From NCBI GenBank assembly GCA_015485495.1, contig WFTL01000060.1, forward strand, positions 1-48,636: 48,636 nucleotides of DNA, in the 5' to 3' direction. Origin of the DNA: Planctomycetaceae bacterium. Its GTDB lineage: Bacteria; Planctomycetota; Planctomycetia; Planctomycetales; Planctomycetaceae. The position numbers and the translations under genes were made by a program. Position 1 is the stretch's first letter. Each line of letters starts with the position of its first letter. Shown here piece by piece: positions 26,101-34,291 of this stretch. The notes under the pieces were generated by a model. That model saw only the letters and a program-made list of their open reading frames with translations, was not told the DNA's origin and did no database searches.

Positions 26101-29100
26101 AGACGAATTCGTTCGAGGAAATCAGGGCCCGACAGCAGCTCTGCCAGGTCTGCAGTGCGATGTCATCGTTTGAGTCGGGGGCTGAGTGCCGCATCGTCTG
26201 TACAAACTCCATTATGGCCTGCACCTCTTCGCCGGTCGGGGACCGGCTGAGAGCACTTTTGTAAAGGGCGCGGATTCTGTTCCGGTCGTCAGGGATGGTC
26301 AGCAGTTTCTTTGCCATCGCTCGTGTCTGTTCTTCCATGAACTCACTGTTCAGAAGCATCAGAGCCTGCGGCGCGGTTGTCGATGTCTGACGGATGCCGG
26401 CTGCCGCGGCCGGATCCGGAAAGTCGAATACCTGAAGAACATCGAACACGGCGCTGCGAATGACCGGCAGATACACGGAACGCCGACGACTGAGAAACTC
26501 TGTTGTCAGATTGGATCCGGAATTCGTGACGTACTGCCGGTTTTCGATTGTCAGCAGACTGCCGCCTGTGGTCAGGTCCAGTCCGGTGCCCAGAGCGATG
26601 ACGGAATCTCGCAGTTCTTCCGCGGTGAGCCGCCGTCGGCGGAATCGCCACAGAAGATGGTTGTTCGGATCGGCTGTTTCAGCCGTTTTCCGATGACGGC
26701 TGCTCATCTGCCAGGTGCGGCTGAGAAGAATGCGGCGGTGAAGCTCCTTCAGTGATCCGCCGCTTTCAAGGAATCGCGATGTCAGCCAGTCGAGAAGTTC
26801 CGGGTGTGTCGGAGGTTCTCCCAGGATGCCGAAGTTGTCGACCGACGGAACCAGTCCGCGTCCGAAGTGCCAGTGCCACACACGATTGACGATCACGCGC
26901 CACAGCAGCGGATGTGCGGGGTCGGTCATCCACTGAGCCAGTTCCAGACGGCCGCTGTGATCCGGATCGATGGCCGGGGCATTCAGGGGACCGATGATCT
27001 GCGGATATCCGCGCGGTGCGGTTTTTCCTGTCGTCAGATGGCTGCCTCGCAGATGAACCTTCAGATCTTCGGGGGCGGCTTCCGTGACGCCCATGGCCAT
27101 CGCATGGCCCGCCTGCTGCCGGGCGCAGCGGGCAAGCTGTGTCCGGTATCGTCGGTACTCTTCCCGATCTCCGGGTGGCAGATCACCGTCCTGCAGGCGG
27201 ACGGGACCGGACAGCGGCGAATCATCGGAAAACCATGGTTCCGGCAGTCGATCGGCGGACAGGGCGACCACCTGGCGGTAGACGGCTGCCGCCTGGGCGG
27301 CGGATTCCGGCTGAGACTGTTCAAGGGCCGATCGCAGCGGAGGCGGGATGCCGGGGCGTTCGGTCAGCAGGGCCGGCAGTTCGTCTGCGAACGATTCTTC
27401 ATTGAGACGGCACAATCGGGGCCAGAGAGTCAGCCCCGGAAAACGGGACAATTCGTCCGGGTCCGTGGTGAACAGAAACTGCCTCCACCGTTCCGCCAGG
27501 TCGGTCGACACCCCGTACGGCTGCACACGCGTCTGCAGGCAGGAAACCGGCGGTCCGGCAGAATCGGTCGGCACCAGGAGAAGCTGGTCGACGTGAGGAA
27601 ACACGCCGTCGCGTTCCAGTCGAATCGTATTCCGCCCGGCTTTCAGTGCCGCGATCCCGGCAGGAAACCAGCGCTGTTCCTTCGGGAACCAGCCTCCGGT
27701 GACCTGTCCGGCCACGGGCCGGCCGGCCGGAATTCCGTTCACAGACAGACGCAGGGGTCTGGACGCCGCAGCCGCCAGACGCAGTTCCAGAGCGTAGTCA
27801 CCCGGAACCGGTACCTCGAGATCGTATTCCACGAACGCGGGACCACGACTGAGAATGATGCCGATGTCGCGCCCGTATGAGGTTGTGTCGGCTTCTGCGT
27901 GTCCTCGATGAAAAGCTTCCGCTTCAATGGCCACCGCTTTTCCGGTGACGGGAAACGGGGCTGTCTGTTTCGTGAAGGCATGCGACCGGCGCGTCAGGGT
28001 TCGGGAAGCGCGGTGCAGTTCTGCGGCCGCGAGCAGATAACGGTCCAGCCGCTGCCGCATATCGGCTGCGATGCGCATTCTGCGGTCTTTGCAGAAACGG
28101 TCGATCCGACCCTGCGTTTCTTTTTCCAGACGACGGGCCGTTTCAATTTCTTTCAGCACATGAGGCGGGACGAGGGGTCGCTCATACCAGACCGCCACCA
28201 CCTGGTGGTTTTCCATGGTTTTCGTGCTTTTGAAGATTCCGGCCAGAGCGTAGTAGTCTTCGGTCGGGAGCGGGTCGAACTTGTGATCATGGCAGCGGGC
28301 GCAGCCGATGGTCAGCCCCATGAATGCCTGGCACAGCGTGCTGAGCTGTTCGTCGATGATGTCCATCTGCATTTTGACCGGATCATCTTCGGCCAGCATT
28401 TTCGGTCCGATGGCCAGAAATCCGGTGGCTGTCAGTCGGGACAGGTCGTTCGGATCATCATCCGGAGGCGGCAGCAGATCTCCGGCCACCTGTTCCTGGA
28501 CGAAGCGCGCCCAGGGACGGTCGGTGTTGAATGCGTCGATCACATAATCGCGATAGCGCCAGGCGTTCGCGTACGACAGGTTTTCGTCGAGTCCGTTGGA
28601 ATCGGCATAACGGACCACATCGAGCCAGTGTCGTCCCCAGTGTTCGCCATACCGAGGAGAAGCGAGAAGGCGGTCGATCACCCGGGCGAACGCATCGGGC
28701 GACGAATCGGCCAGGAAGGCGGCCGTTTCTTCCGGTGTGGGCGGCAGACCGGTCAGGTCATAGGTAGCCCGGCGAATGAGAGTGCGGCGGTCCGCCGGAG
28801 GAGCGGGGGTTTGTCCGGCATCCTGCAGTCGCTGCAGGACGAAGCGGTCGATTCCCCCGGCCGGCCAGTCTGATGCGACATCGGGCGGTGCCGGATCGGA
28901 CACAGGCTGAAACGCCCAGTGCTGAAGCTGTCGTTCCGTGAATCGGACGGAATCCGACGGCGACGGGTCGGGGCGTTGCGGCTCCTCCGACGTCGCTCCT
29001 GGCCAGGGAGCTCCCATACGGATCCACGTGGCGAAATGAGCGATCACTGCGGAAGGCAGTTTATCCTTCGGCGGCATTCGAATGAATGCGTCATGGTTCA

Positions 29101-29362
29101 GGACGCGCATCAGGAGACTGTCCTGGGGCCGTCCAGGCTGAATGACGGCTCCCAGTTCCCCGCCCCGCAGCATGGATGATCGGCTGGACAGATCGAGTCC
29201 GTTTTCTGCATGATCGCTGTTGTGGCAGTCGAAGCAGGATTCCGCCAGAACCGGGCGGATATGCGTTTCGAAAAAGGCTGCCTGGTCAGAGGTCACGGCT
29301 TCCTGCGCGGATGCCGCGGCAATGGACAGGATGCAGACCGGGATGGCGCAGCGAAACAGCAT
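26090..29362 (-). CDS. PSCyt1/DUF1549/DUF1553 protein with a carbohydrate-binding-like insert
   Basis: 1090 aa. Signal peptide at residues 1-19. The N-terminal planctomycete cytochrome domain (PSCyt1) has CFDCH at 43-47 and a distal RMPPKDKLP. DUF1549 follows (GIDRFVLQRLQDAGQTPAPP, YGEHWGRHWLDVVRYADSNG), with a second heme-like motif CARCH near residue 354. Residues ~475-600 look like a jelly-roll module (AVAIEAEAFHRG, FVEYDLEVPVPGDYALELRL, GRNTIRLERDG) of the CBM6/CBM35 kind. DUF1553 completes it (HPLLWRVIVNRVWHWHFGRG, ILLSRTWQMSS). The insert suggests contact with a polysaccharide; that is inference. Operon with the DUF1501 gene. Confidence 0.92.
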   Translation of the reverse strand: MLFRCAIPVCILSIAAASAQEAVTSDQAAFFETHIRPVLAESCFDCHNSDHAENGLDLSSRSSMLRGGELGAVIQPGRPQDSLLMRVLNHDAFIRMPPKDKLPSAVIAHFATWIRMGAPWPGATSEEPQRPDPSPSDSVRFTERQLQHWAFQPVSDPAPPDVASDWPAGGIDRFVLQRLQDAGQTPAPPADRRTLIRRATYDLTGLPPTPEETAAFLADSSPDAFARVIDRLLASPRYGEHWGRHWLDVVRYADSNGLDENLSYANAWRYRDYVIDAFNTDRPWARFVQEQVAGDLLPPPDDDPNDLSRLTATGFLAIGPKMLAEDDPVKMQMDIIDEQLSTLCQAFMGLTIGCARCHDHKFDPLPTEDYYALAGIFKSTKTMENHQVVAVWYERPLVPPHVLKEIETARRLEKETQGRIDRFCKDRRMRIAADMRQRLDRYLLAAAELHRASRTLTRRSHAFTKQTAPFPVTGKAVAIEAEAFHRGHAEADTTSYGRDIGIILSRGPAFVEYDLEVPVPGDYALELRLAAAASRPLRLSVNGIPAGRPVAGQVTGGWFPKEQRWFPAGIAALKAGRNTIRLERDGVFPHVDQLLLVPTDSAGPPVSCLQTRVQPYGVSTDLAERWRQFLFTTDPDELSRFPGLTLWPRLCRLNEESFADELPALLTERPGIPPPLRSALEQSQPESAAQAAAVYRQVVALSADRLPEPWFSDDSPLSGPVRLQDGDLPPGDREEYRRYRTQLARCARQQAGHAMAMGVTEAAPEDLKVHLRGSHLTTGKTAPRGYPQIIGPLNAPAIDPDHSGRLELAQWMTDPAHPLLWRVIVNRVWHWHFGRGLVPSVDNFGILGEPPTHPELLDWLTSRFLESGGSLKELHRRILLSRTWQMSSRHRKTAETADPNNHLLWRFRRRRLTAEELRDSVIALGTGLDLTTGGSLLTIENRQYVTNSGSNLTTEFLSRRRSVYLPVIRSAVFDVLQVFDFPDPAAAAGIRQTSTTAPQALMLLNSEFMEEQTRAMAKKLLTIPDDRNRIRALYKSALSRSPTGEEVQAIMEFVQTMRHSAPDSNDDIALQTWQSCCRALISSNEFVYVE

Positions 29363-29511
29363 GAATCATACACTTCGTGAACAGACGCGAACGAACCAGT
29401 TCAGTGTCTCTGCCTGCCGGCAGAAAAACAAGGTGATCCCCCCTGAAGTGCCGCAGCAAAGATCGTGTACAAAGGAAGTCCTCTCAACCGGAGCAGTCAG
29501 GAAAAGGACCA

Positions 29512-29775
29512 GTGGCAGCCAGGACAGAATTCGGTCTCAAACCCCAGGACCGGGATTTCTCTCTGGAACTCGTGCAGTTGTTTCCGCCGGTGTCGATCGG
29601 ATCGGACGAGCAGCTGATTGAGACGCAGAAGATCATGGACGGGCTGCTGGCCCCCGTCTGGAGTTCACTGTGCGCGTACTGCTTTCTGCCATCGGTACAG
29701 CGCGGTCGCTTCACCGCAGGGCCGCAGTTCCGCGCACCGAACCGCCGCGTCGCGACGCGCACGCCGCTGATGTGA
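29512..29775 (+). CDS. Possible small protein, no recognised family
   Basis: 87 aa from a GTG at 29512 preceded by AAAAGGA. The first half (FGLKPQDRDFSLELVQLFPP to QKIMDGLLAPVW) has protein-like composition and GC-rich third codon positions like the neighbours; the second half is Arg-rich and less convincing. No signal peptide or membrane span. It stands alone in a gene-poor stretch. It may be a real orphan gene, a remnant of a larger one, or chance. Confidence 0.35.
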   Translation: MAARTEFGLKPQDRDFSLELVQLFPPVSIGSDEQLIETQKIMDGLLAPVWSSLCAYCFLPSVQRGRFTAGPQFRAPNRRVATRTPLM

Positions 29776-30490
29776 CGGTTCAGCGATCGTGCATCCCTGA
29801 TGCGGCCTCTGAGGGCTGTTCCTTCGTGCCGGCAGTCGTTCCGTCCTGATCACGGACCGCCGCATCACTTCTGCAGGCAGATTCTCCATCACCGCAGATG
29901 GACGCGAGCCCTCCGGTGACAACGATCACCCGCGCACTGACCGGACGGCTCGCGCCGTGCCGCTTCCATGCGCTGTCCTGGCCATCTGGTCCGGCGTGTC
30001 GGACGCCGGACCTCTGTGGCTCTGAGCCTCTGTGAGAGCCTCCTTCATCGCATCGGACCAGTCTCGATGATCGACGAAGCCGGCGCTGACACATGTTTTT
30101 CGGTTCTCACGGAGCCGCAAAGGGCACAAAGTTCCACAGGCGAAGACAACGCAGCGTCATGCGGGCGATCCTTCATGTGATGACGTGCCAGGAGCTTTGG
30201 GGACTGCCGGATCGGTGTCGCTGCGTTCCTGGTTCCGGCCTGCGGGCCGCCGCCTGCCGAGCGCTGTGCGGACACAGCTTTCCGGAACCGCCGGGCGGAG
30301 GCACCGGAATCGGGGAAACGCAGCATTTCCGGAAGGAGTGCTGGCAGAGTCCGGGCGGAGAATGGAAAATCAGGCACGCGGGAACGACCGGACAACAGGA
30401 TGGAACGCCGGATGCCTGCTGGAAGCACGTCTGATACGGGGTGGTCCGGACCGGGTGTTGAAAGGGCCATTGGATCTGCGTGGGGATGTG
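29776..30490. other. Gene-poor region with inverted repeat elements
   Basis: About 715 bp without a convincing gene. Short frames exist on both strands, but none has a plausible start and protein-like sequence. It contains a pair of imperfect inverted elements at 30011-30038 and 30104-30131 (listed separately). The final ~300 bp is an open extension of the larE frame without a signal for starting there. Confidence 0.5.
30011..30131. repeat. Imperfect inverted pair of CTCTGTG-type elements
   Basis: The left arm at 30011-30038 starts CCTCTGTGGCTCTGAGCC and ends TCTGTGAGAG. The right arm at 30104-30131 reads TTCTCACGGAGCC then GCAAAGGGCACAAAG; its reverse complement is closely similar to the left arm (one-base gap, several mismatches). 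The arms are 65 bp apart. Short motifs of the CTCTGTG/CACAGAG kind recur as degenerate intergenic repeats in many environmental bacterial genomes. This could be a small non-autonomous element or a structured RNA. Confidence 0.45.
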
Positions 30491-31399
30491 ATGGCCGGAC
30501 GACATGGGACAGCGAACAGGCCGATGACGCACTGTGATACAGAACGGGATGTGGTGCCGATCGACCGGGCGAAGGAACTGAAGAACCGTCTGTGCAGCCA
30601 GCTGCAGGCCCTGCAGTCGGCGGCGGTGGCCTGGTCCGGAGGAGTGGACAGTGCGGTGGTGGCCCGAGCGGCCGTGGAAGTGCTGGGGGAACGGGCTGTG
30701 GCGATGACGGCCGTCAGTCCGTCTCTGGCAGAAAGCGAACGCCGGACGGCGCGTCGGGAAGCGGCTGCCATCGGAATCCGTCACATCGAGATTTTTCCGG
30801 AGGAATTCGAGCGGCCGGAGTATCGCCGGAATGCAGGAGACCGATGTTTCTTCTGCAGGGATTCTCTTTATCGCCTCATGCGGCAGAAGGCCGACACTTT
30901 GCAGATCGAAAGTCTGCTCAACGGAGCCAACGTCGATGATCTGGGAGACCACCGGCCGGGGATGAAGGCGGCGGCCGATTACGGTGTGATCAGTCCGCTG
31001 ATCGATGCCGGTCTGGGTAAACGCGACGTGCGGCTGCTGGCCCGGTACTGGAAACTGAGCGTGGCGGACAAACCGGCGTCTCCGTGTCTGAGCAGCCGTA
31101 TTGCCTACGGTGTGGAAGTCACGGAGGAACGGGTGCGCCGTGTGGAACAGGCGGAAGCGGCCGTCCGCCGGCTGACCGGTGTTGCGGAGTTTCGTGTGCG
31201 CTTCGAACCCGGCGAACTGGCCCGGATCGAAGTGCCCGTGTCGGATCTGTCCCGGCTGATGACGGATCCTGTGCGCAGCGAACTGGTGGTCCGTCTGAAG
31301 GCACTGGGCTTTCGTGCGGTGACCGTGGATCTGCAGGGGTTTCGCAGCGGCAGCCTGAATGAGGCTCTGGTGACGCTGACAGGTGCGGATGCATCGTGA
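30491..31399 (+). CDS. larE: LarE-type ATP-dependent sacrificial sulfur transferase
   Basis: 302 aa from the ATG at 30491 (GGGGATGTG just upstream); an ATG at 30524 is an alternative. The PP-loop for ATP is VAWSGGVDSAVVARA (SGGVDS at 49-54). Further family landmarks are NAGDRCFFCRDSLY, LLNGANVDDLGDHRPGMKAA and the PASPCLSSRIAYG segment. Three cysteines stand out: the CxxC pair (119, 122) and Cys199 in PCLSS. LarE makes the nickel-pincer cofactor of lactate racemase-type enzymes by giving sulfur to the nicotinate-derived ligand. Some LarE proteins use one sacrificial cysteine; those with three conserved cysteines, as in Thermotoga maritima, carry a [4Fe-4S] cluster, and this one has that pattern. 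No larB, larC or larA is nearby. Confidence 0.9.
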   Translation: MAGRHGTANRPMTHCDTERDVVPIDRAKELKNRLCSQLQALQSAAVAWSGGVDSAVVARAAVEVLGERAVAMTAVSPSLAESERRTARREAAAIGIRHIEIFPEEFERPEYRRNAGDRCFFCRDSLYRLMRQKADTLQIESLLNGANVDDLGDHRPGMKAAADYGVISPLIDAGLGKRDVRLLARYWKLSVADKPASPCLSSRIAYGVEVTEERVRRVEQAEAAVRRLTGVAEFRVRFEPGELARIEVPVSDLSRLMTDPVRSELVVRLKALGFRAVTVDLQGFRSGSLNEALVTLTGADAS

Positions 31400-31650
31400 G
31401 TCGTTTCGGCACGGCCCGACTGCCGGTTCATGCTGACCGGACGGGCAGCTCGGCAGTTCCTGCCGAAAGGGACGTTTTCTGCCGGGCGTTTTCGAAGACC
31501 CTGAGGGCAGTCGGGCGGATCCGACGGCGCAGGAATCGGCCGGCCCGGATACGCTTTTCGGACACACGGATTCTGTCAGCGGCGGGCTGACGTCTGCCGG
31601 AAGCCGTTCAGGCTGCCGTGAGTCAGCCTGCTGCCTGTCTGTTTCGGAAA

Positions 31651-33600
31651 ATGCCGATGTCTGGTCGATTGCGTTTCGGGGGACTGCTGGTCCTGTGCGG
31701 TTGGATGGTGAGTGTTGCTGCGCTGAGCGGCTGTCAGACGACGGGGGAATCCATTCTTCCCTGGACGAAAAGGCTTTCGGATTCCGGCGGTTCGCCCGGC
31801 GGTGCCGTGAGCCGTTCTGATGATTCGGCGTCGGTGTTTCAGCAGACAGCTCACAGCAAAGACACCGGGGAAACGGCTGCGGCACGCGACCGTGACGACC
31901 GCGTGCAGCAGTGGCTGGAACGCGGCCGCCAGGCGCTGTCTCAGGCGGGAAACAGTCCCGAACGGTCGGTTTTGCTGGCGGAAGCCACGGACGCCTTCCG
32001 ACAGGTGCTCCGGCTGGATTCCGACAACGCGGCCGCCTGGCATGGACTGGCCATCGTGTCTGATCTCAATGAAGACTGGGATCTGGCAGAAATGAATTAC
32101 AAGCGGGCGCTGGCTTTGCGGCGCGACGACGTGCACCTGCTCAATGATCTGGGCTATTCCTATCTGCTGCAGAAACGATACGACGAAGCGTCTCGGTATC
32201 TGGCACGGGCCCTGCAGATCGATCCGCACTACGAAAAGGCATCCATCAATCTGGCGATTCTGGACGTTCAGAGAGGCCGACGGGAGCAGGCTCTGGCCCG
32301 CCTGACCGACATGTATCCGGCAGACCAGGCGCATCGGACGTTTCAGAGTATTGTTCAGCAGTACGACGTTCAGCAGGACGACACCGGCGATGTGAACGAC
32401 TGGAGGACGGCGGGCATGCTGGAGGATCGGCAGCAGCCGGCTGCGCCGACAGGCCCTGTGCTGTCGCACAGGCCGCCCGGACCTCCGGCTTCCGGTGTCG
32501 CTGATGCAGTGCCGCAGTCGCTCGACCGGTCGTCGCGGCATCAGGTGTCTCCGTCTGGTCCTGGAGGCATGATTCGCTCGACTCCAGGCCCGGAAAGCCT
32601 GCCGACGATTCGGCCGGGATCCGGCACAGCGGATTCGGTATCGACCGCTGGTACGGAAACGGCACCGGGAACAGCGTCGGCCGGGTTTTCCGTCAGCCGC
32701 CCCATTGTCCTGCCGCCTCAGACGGCCCCCATTCCGCCCTGGCGCGGTCCTGTCGGAAACCGTTCTGTTTCCGGAGCCGGTGGTGGGAACGGGACGATGT
32801 CCGCGGATCACCGCCCGACGCCGGCATTCGCTCCTGCGGCAGCCGTTCGCTCCGATTCGGGAGGATCGATGTATGCGGCTCCCGCATATCCGGTCGGACC
32901 GTTTCCTTCGACAATGCCGTCTCAGGGCGGAGACGGGCAGGTGGCCGGGGCGTATCCGGGGCATGTTTCGTCTCCCACAGCACTGCCGTCCGGTTTTTCC
33001 ACGCGTGGTCAGACGGCGGGCCGCCTGTCAGGATCGTCCTTTCCGGCCGGCCCCCTTCCGAACGCCGGAGGGAACTCGGCTTCGTGGGAGGAACCGCGTT
33101 CGTTTCCGGCCGGTCATGCCCTGTCCGGGCAGATCGACCGGACTGGTGCAGGCGGCGGTGCGGCGGCATGGAACGGGCCGGGAATGTCGGCGCCGTCCAT
33201 CAATCCGCCAGCGTATGATCCGGCCGGAGCAACGGGGCTGCCGTCTGCCAGCATTCCGCGTGGGGAGAATGGGAATGGTTCCGGGCCGGCAAGGGCTGGT
33301 CTGACGGGGACCATCGGGCCATCGGCGGTGACACCGGCCGCCTACCGGGCCCGGACTGCAACGCCCGTGTCTGCAGAGCGCAGTTCTGCCGCTCCATCTG
33401 GCGGCGAGAACGGCATTTCGTCGTCCCCTGCCCCGCCGTACTTCGCGCCGGGGCCGCTTCACGGGGACGGCTATCGTGATCCGCGGGCGGACAACAATGA
33501 TCCGATCCGGCAGTACCGCAGTGTTCAGCAGCAGGAAGCAGCCGGCATGCAGGCAGGTCCGTCTGCCGGGCCGTTTCCCTTTGGTCCTGTGCAGCCGTGA
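31651..33600 (+). CDS. TPR lipoprotein with long disordered tail
   Basis: 649 aa from the ATG at 31651 (another ATG at 31657 and an upstream GTG at 31618 are possible). A signal peptide ends in a lipobox, LSGC, so the protein is probably lipid-anchored. TPR units span about residues 85-235: AWHGLAIVSDLNEDWDLAEM, then LLNDLGYSYLLQKRYDEASR and ASINLAILDVQRGRREQALA, a TadD-like arrangement. The last ~400 residues are low-complexity Pro/Gly/Ser/Ala with many PAYP- and GPxP-like phrases and no fold visible. It is convergent with the secretin and lipoprotein genes, with which a TadD-like protein would fit functionally. Confidence 0.82.
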   Translation: MPMSGRLRFGGLLVLCGWMVSVAALSGCQTTGESILPWTKRLSDSGGSPGGAVSRSDDSASVFQQTAHSKDTGETAAARDRDDRVQQWLERGRQALSQAGNSPERSVLLAEATDAFRQVLRLDSDNAAAWHGLAIVSDLNEDWDLAEMNYKRALALRRDDVHLLNDLGYSYLLQKRYDEASRYLARALQIDPHYEKASINLAILDVQRGRREQALARLTDMYPADQAHRTFQSIVQQYDVQQDDTGDVNDWRTAGMLEDRQQPAAPTGPVLSHRPPGPPASGVADAVPQSLDRSSRHQVSPSGPGGMIRSTPGPESLPTIRPGSGTADSVSTAGTETAPGTASAGFSVSRPIVLPPQTAPIPPWRGPVGNRSVSGAGGGNGTMSADHRPTPAFAPAAAVRSDSGGSMYAAPAYPVGPFPSTMPSQGGDGQVAGAYPGHVSSPTALPSGFSTRGQTAGRLSGSSFPAGPLPNAGGNSASWEEPRSFPAGHALSGQIDRTGAGGGAAAWNGPGMSAPSINPPAYDPAGATGLPSASIPRGENGNGSGPARAGLTGTIGPSAVTPAAYRARTATPVSAERSSAAPSGGENGISSSPAPPYFAPGPLHGDGYRDPRADNNDPIRQYRSVQQQEAAGMQAGPSAGPFPFGPVQP

Positions 33601-33654
33601 TCCCGATGCGCTGCGCGGGATGAATCGATGCGTTCAGGGGAATGCCGAAACGAT

Positions 33655-34227
33655 TCAGAATCCGCCACCGAAGCCACCACCGAATCCACCGCCGAATCCA
33701 CCGCCGAATCCACCGGCTCCTGAATTCGTGAAGGAGCGTGACTGAATGACGCGCCCGTAGTCCTGTTCGCCTTCAACCGAATTGAATCCGTTGGAATACG
33801 GCTGGGACACGACGGTACGCTGATCGGCATCGGGATTTCCCAGGTCGGTCAGCACGCGGACGACCAGATCGCGGCGGGCGGCATCCAGTTCCGGATCGGC
33901 GTTGTTCCAGCTTCGCTGAACGATGACAGGAAACGGTGCGGACGACATGCGGGCCGCGATTTCAGCAATGTGATCGCGTCCGTAGGGGGTCAGTTCGGAC
34001 GAATTGTCCACGAACTCATTGCGGTGGATGATGAAATCGGTGGCTTCGCCGTTGGTCTGCTGAGTGTGCCAGTGAGCCCGGCTCACAGCGCCCAGCGGAT
34101 ACGTGTCGGGAATGGACATGGACCGGTGGTGTCCGAGCGACGGCAGTGGGATCACGCATCCGGCCAGTGAGCCTGTCAGAGCTGCCAGGGCGGCGAGTTT
34201 GACCGGATTGAGGTGCTGGATGTTCAT
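33655..34227 (-). CDS. OmpA/CpaD-like lipoprotein with GGGF-repeat tail
   Basis: 190 aa from the ATG at 34227. The signal peptide ends in a lipobox, LAGC, so it is lipid-anchored. The core (about 60-140) reads FIIHRNEFVDNSSELTPYG, DHIAEIAARM, PVIVQRSWNNADPELDAAR and RRDLVVRVLTDLGNPDADQR, a beta-alpha-beta pattern like OmpA-C-type or CpaD-type domains. The C-terminus is GGFGGGFGGGF-type repeats from a 12-bp tandem repeat. It lies 64 bp downstream of the secretin stop on the same strand, which fits a pilotin or CpaD-like partner of that secretin. Exact family uncertain. Confidence 0.75.
   Translation of the reverse strand: MNIQHLNPVKLAALAALTGSLAGCVIPLPSLGHHRSMSIPDTYPLGAVSRAHWHTQQTNGEATDFIIHRNEFVDNSSELTPYGRDHIAEIAARMSSAPFPVIVQRSWNNADPELDAARRDLVVRVLTDLGNPDADQRTVVSQPYSNGFNSVEGEQDYGRVIQSRSFTNSGAGGFGGGFGGGFGGGFGGGF
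33661..33716. repeat. 12-bp tandem repeat encoding GGGF tail
   Basis: The unit GCCGAATCCACC and close variants repeat about 4.5 times on the plus strand. It encodes the Gly-Gly-Gly-Phe tail on the minus strand and ends one codon short of the stop. Slippage could vary its length between strains. Confidence 0.8.
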
Positions 34228-34291
34228 GAGTCGACTCTGATTCCGGGAACGGGATGCGAGTGAGCAGGTACGGGATTCCGGCGAATCGGAT

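Noticed and set aside
29776-30490. tRNA or other RNA gene in the gene-poor region
   Set aside because: I looked for the TTC-loop and acceptor pairing of a tRNA and found none. The only structured candidate is the inverted element at 30011-30131.
33661-33716. CRISPR-like array
   Set aside because: The repeat is a simple 12-bp coding tandem without spacers.
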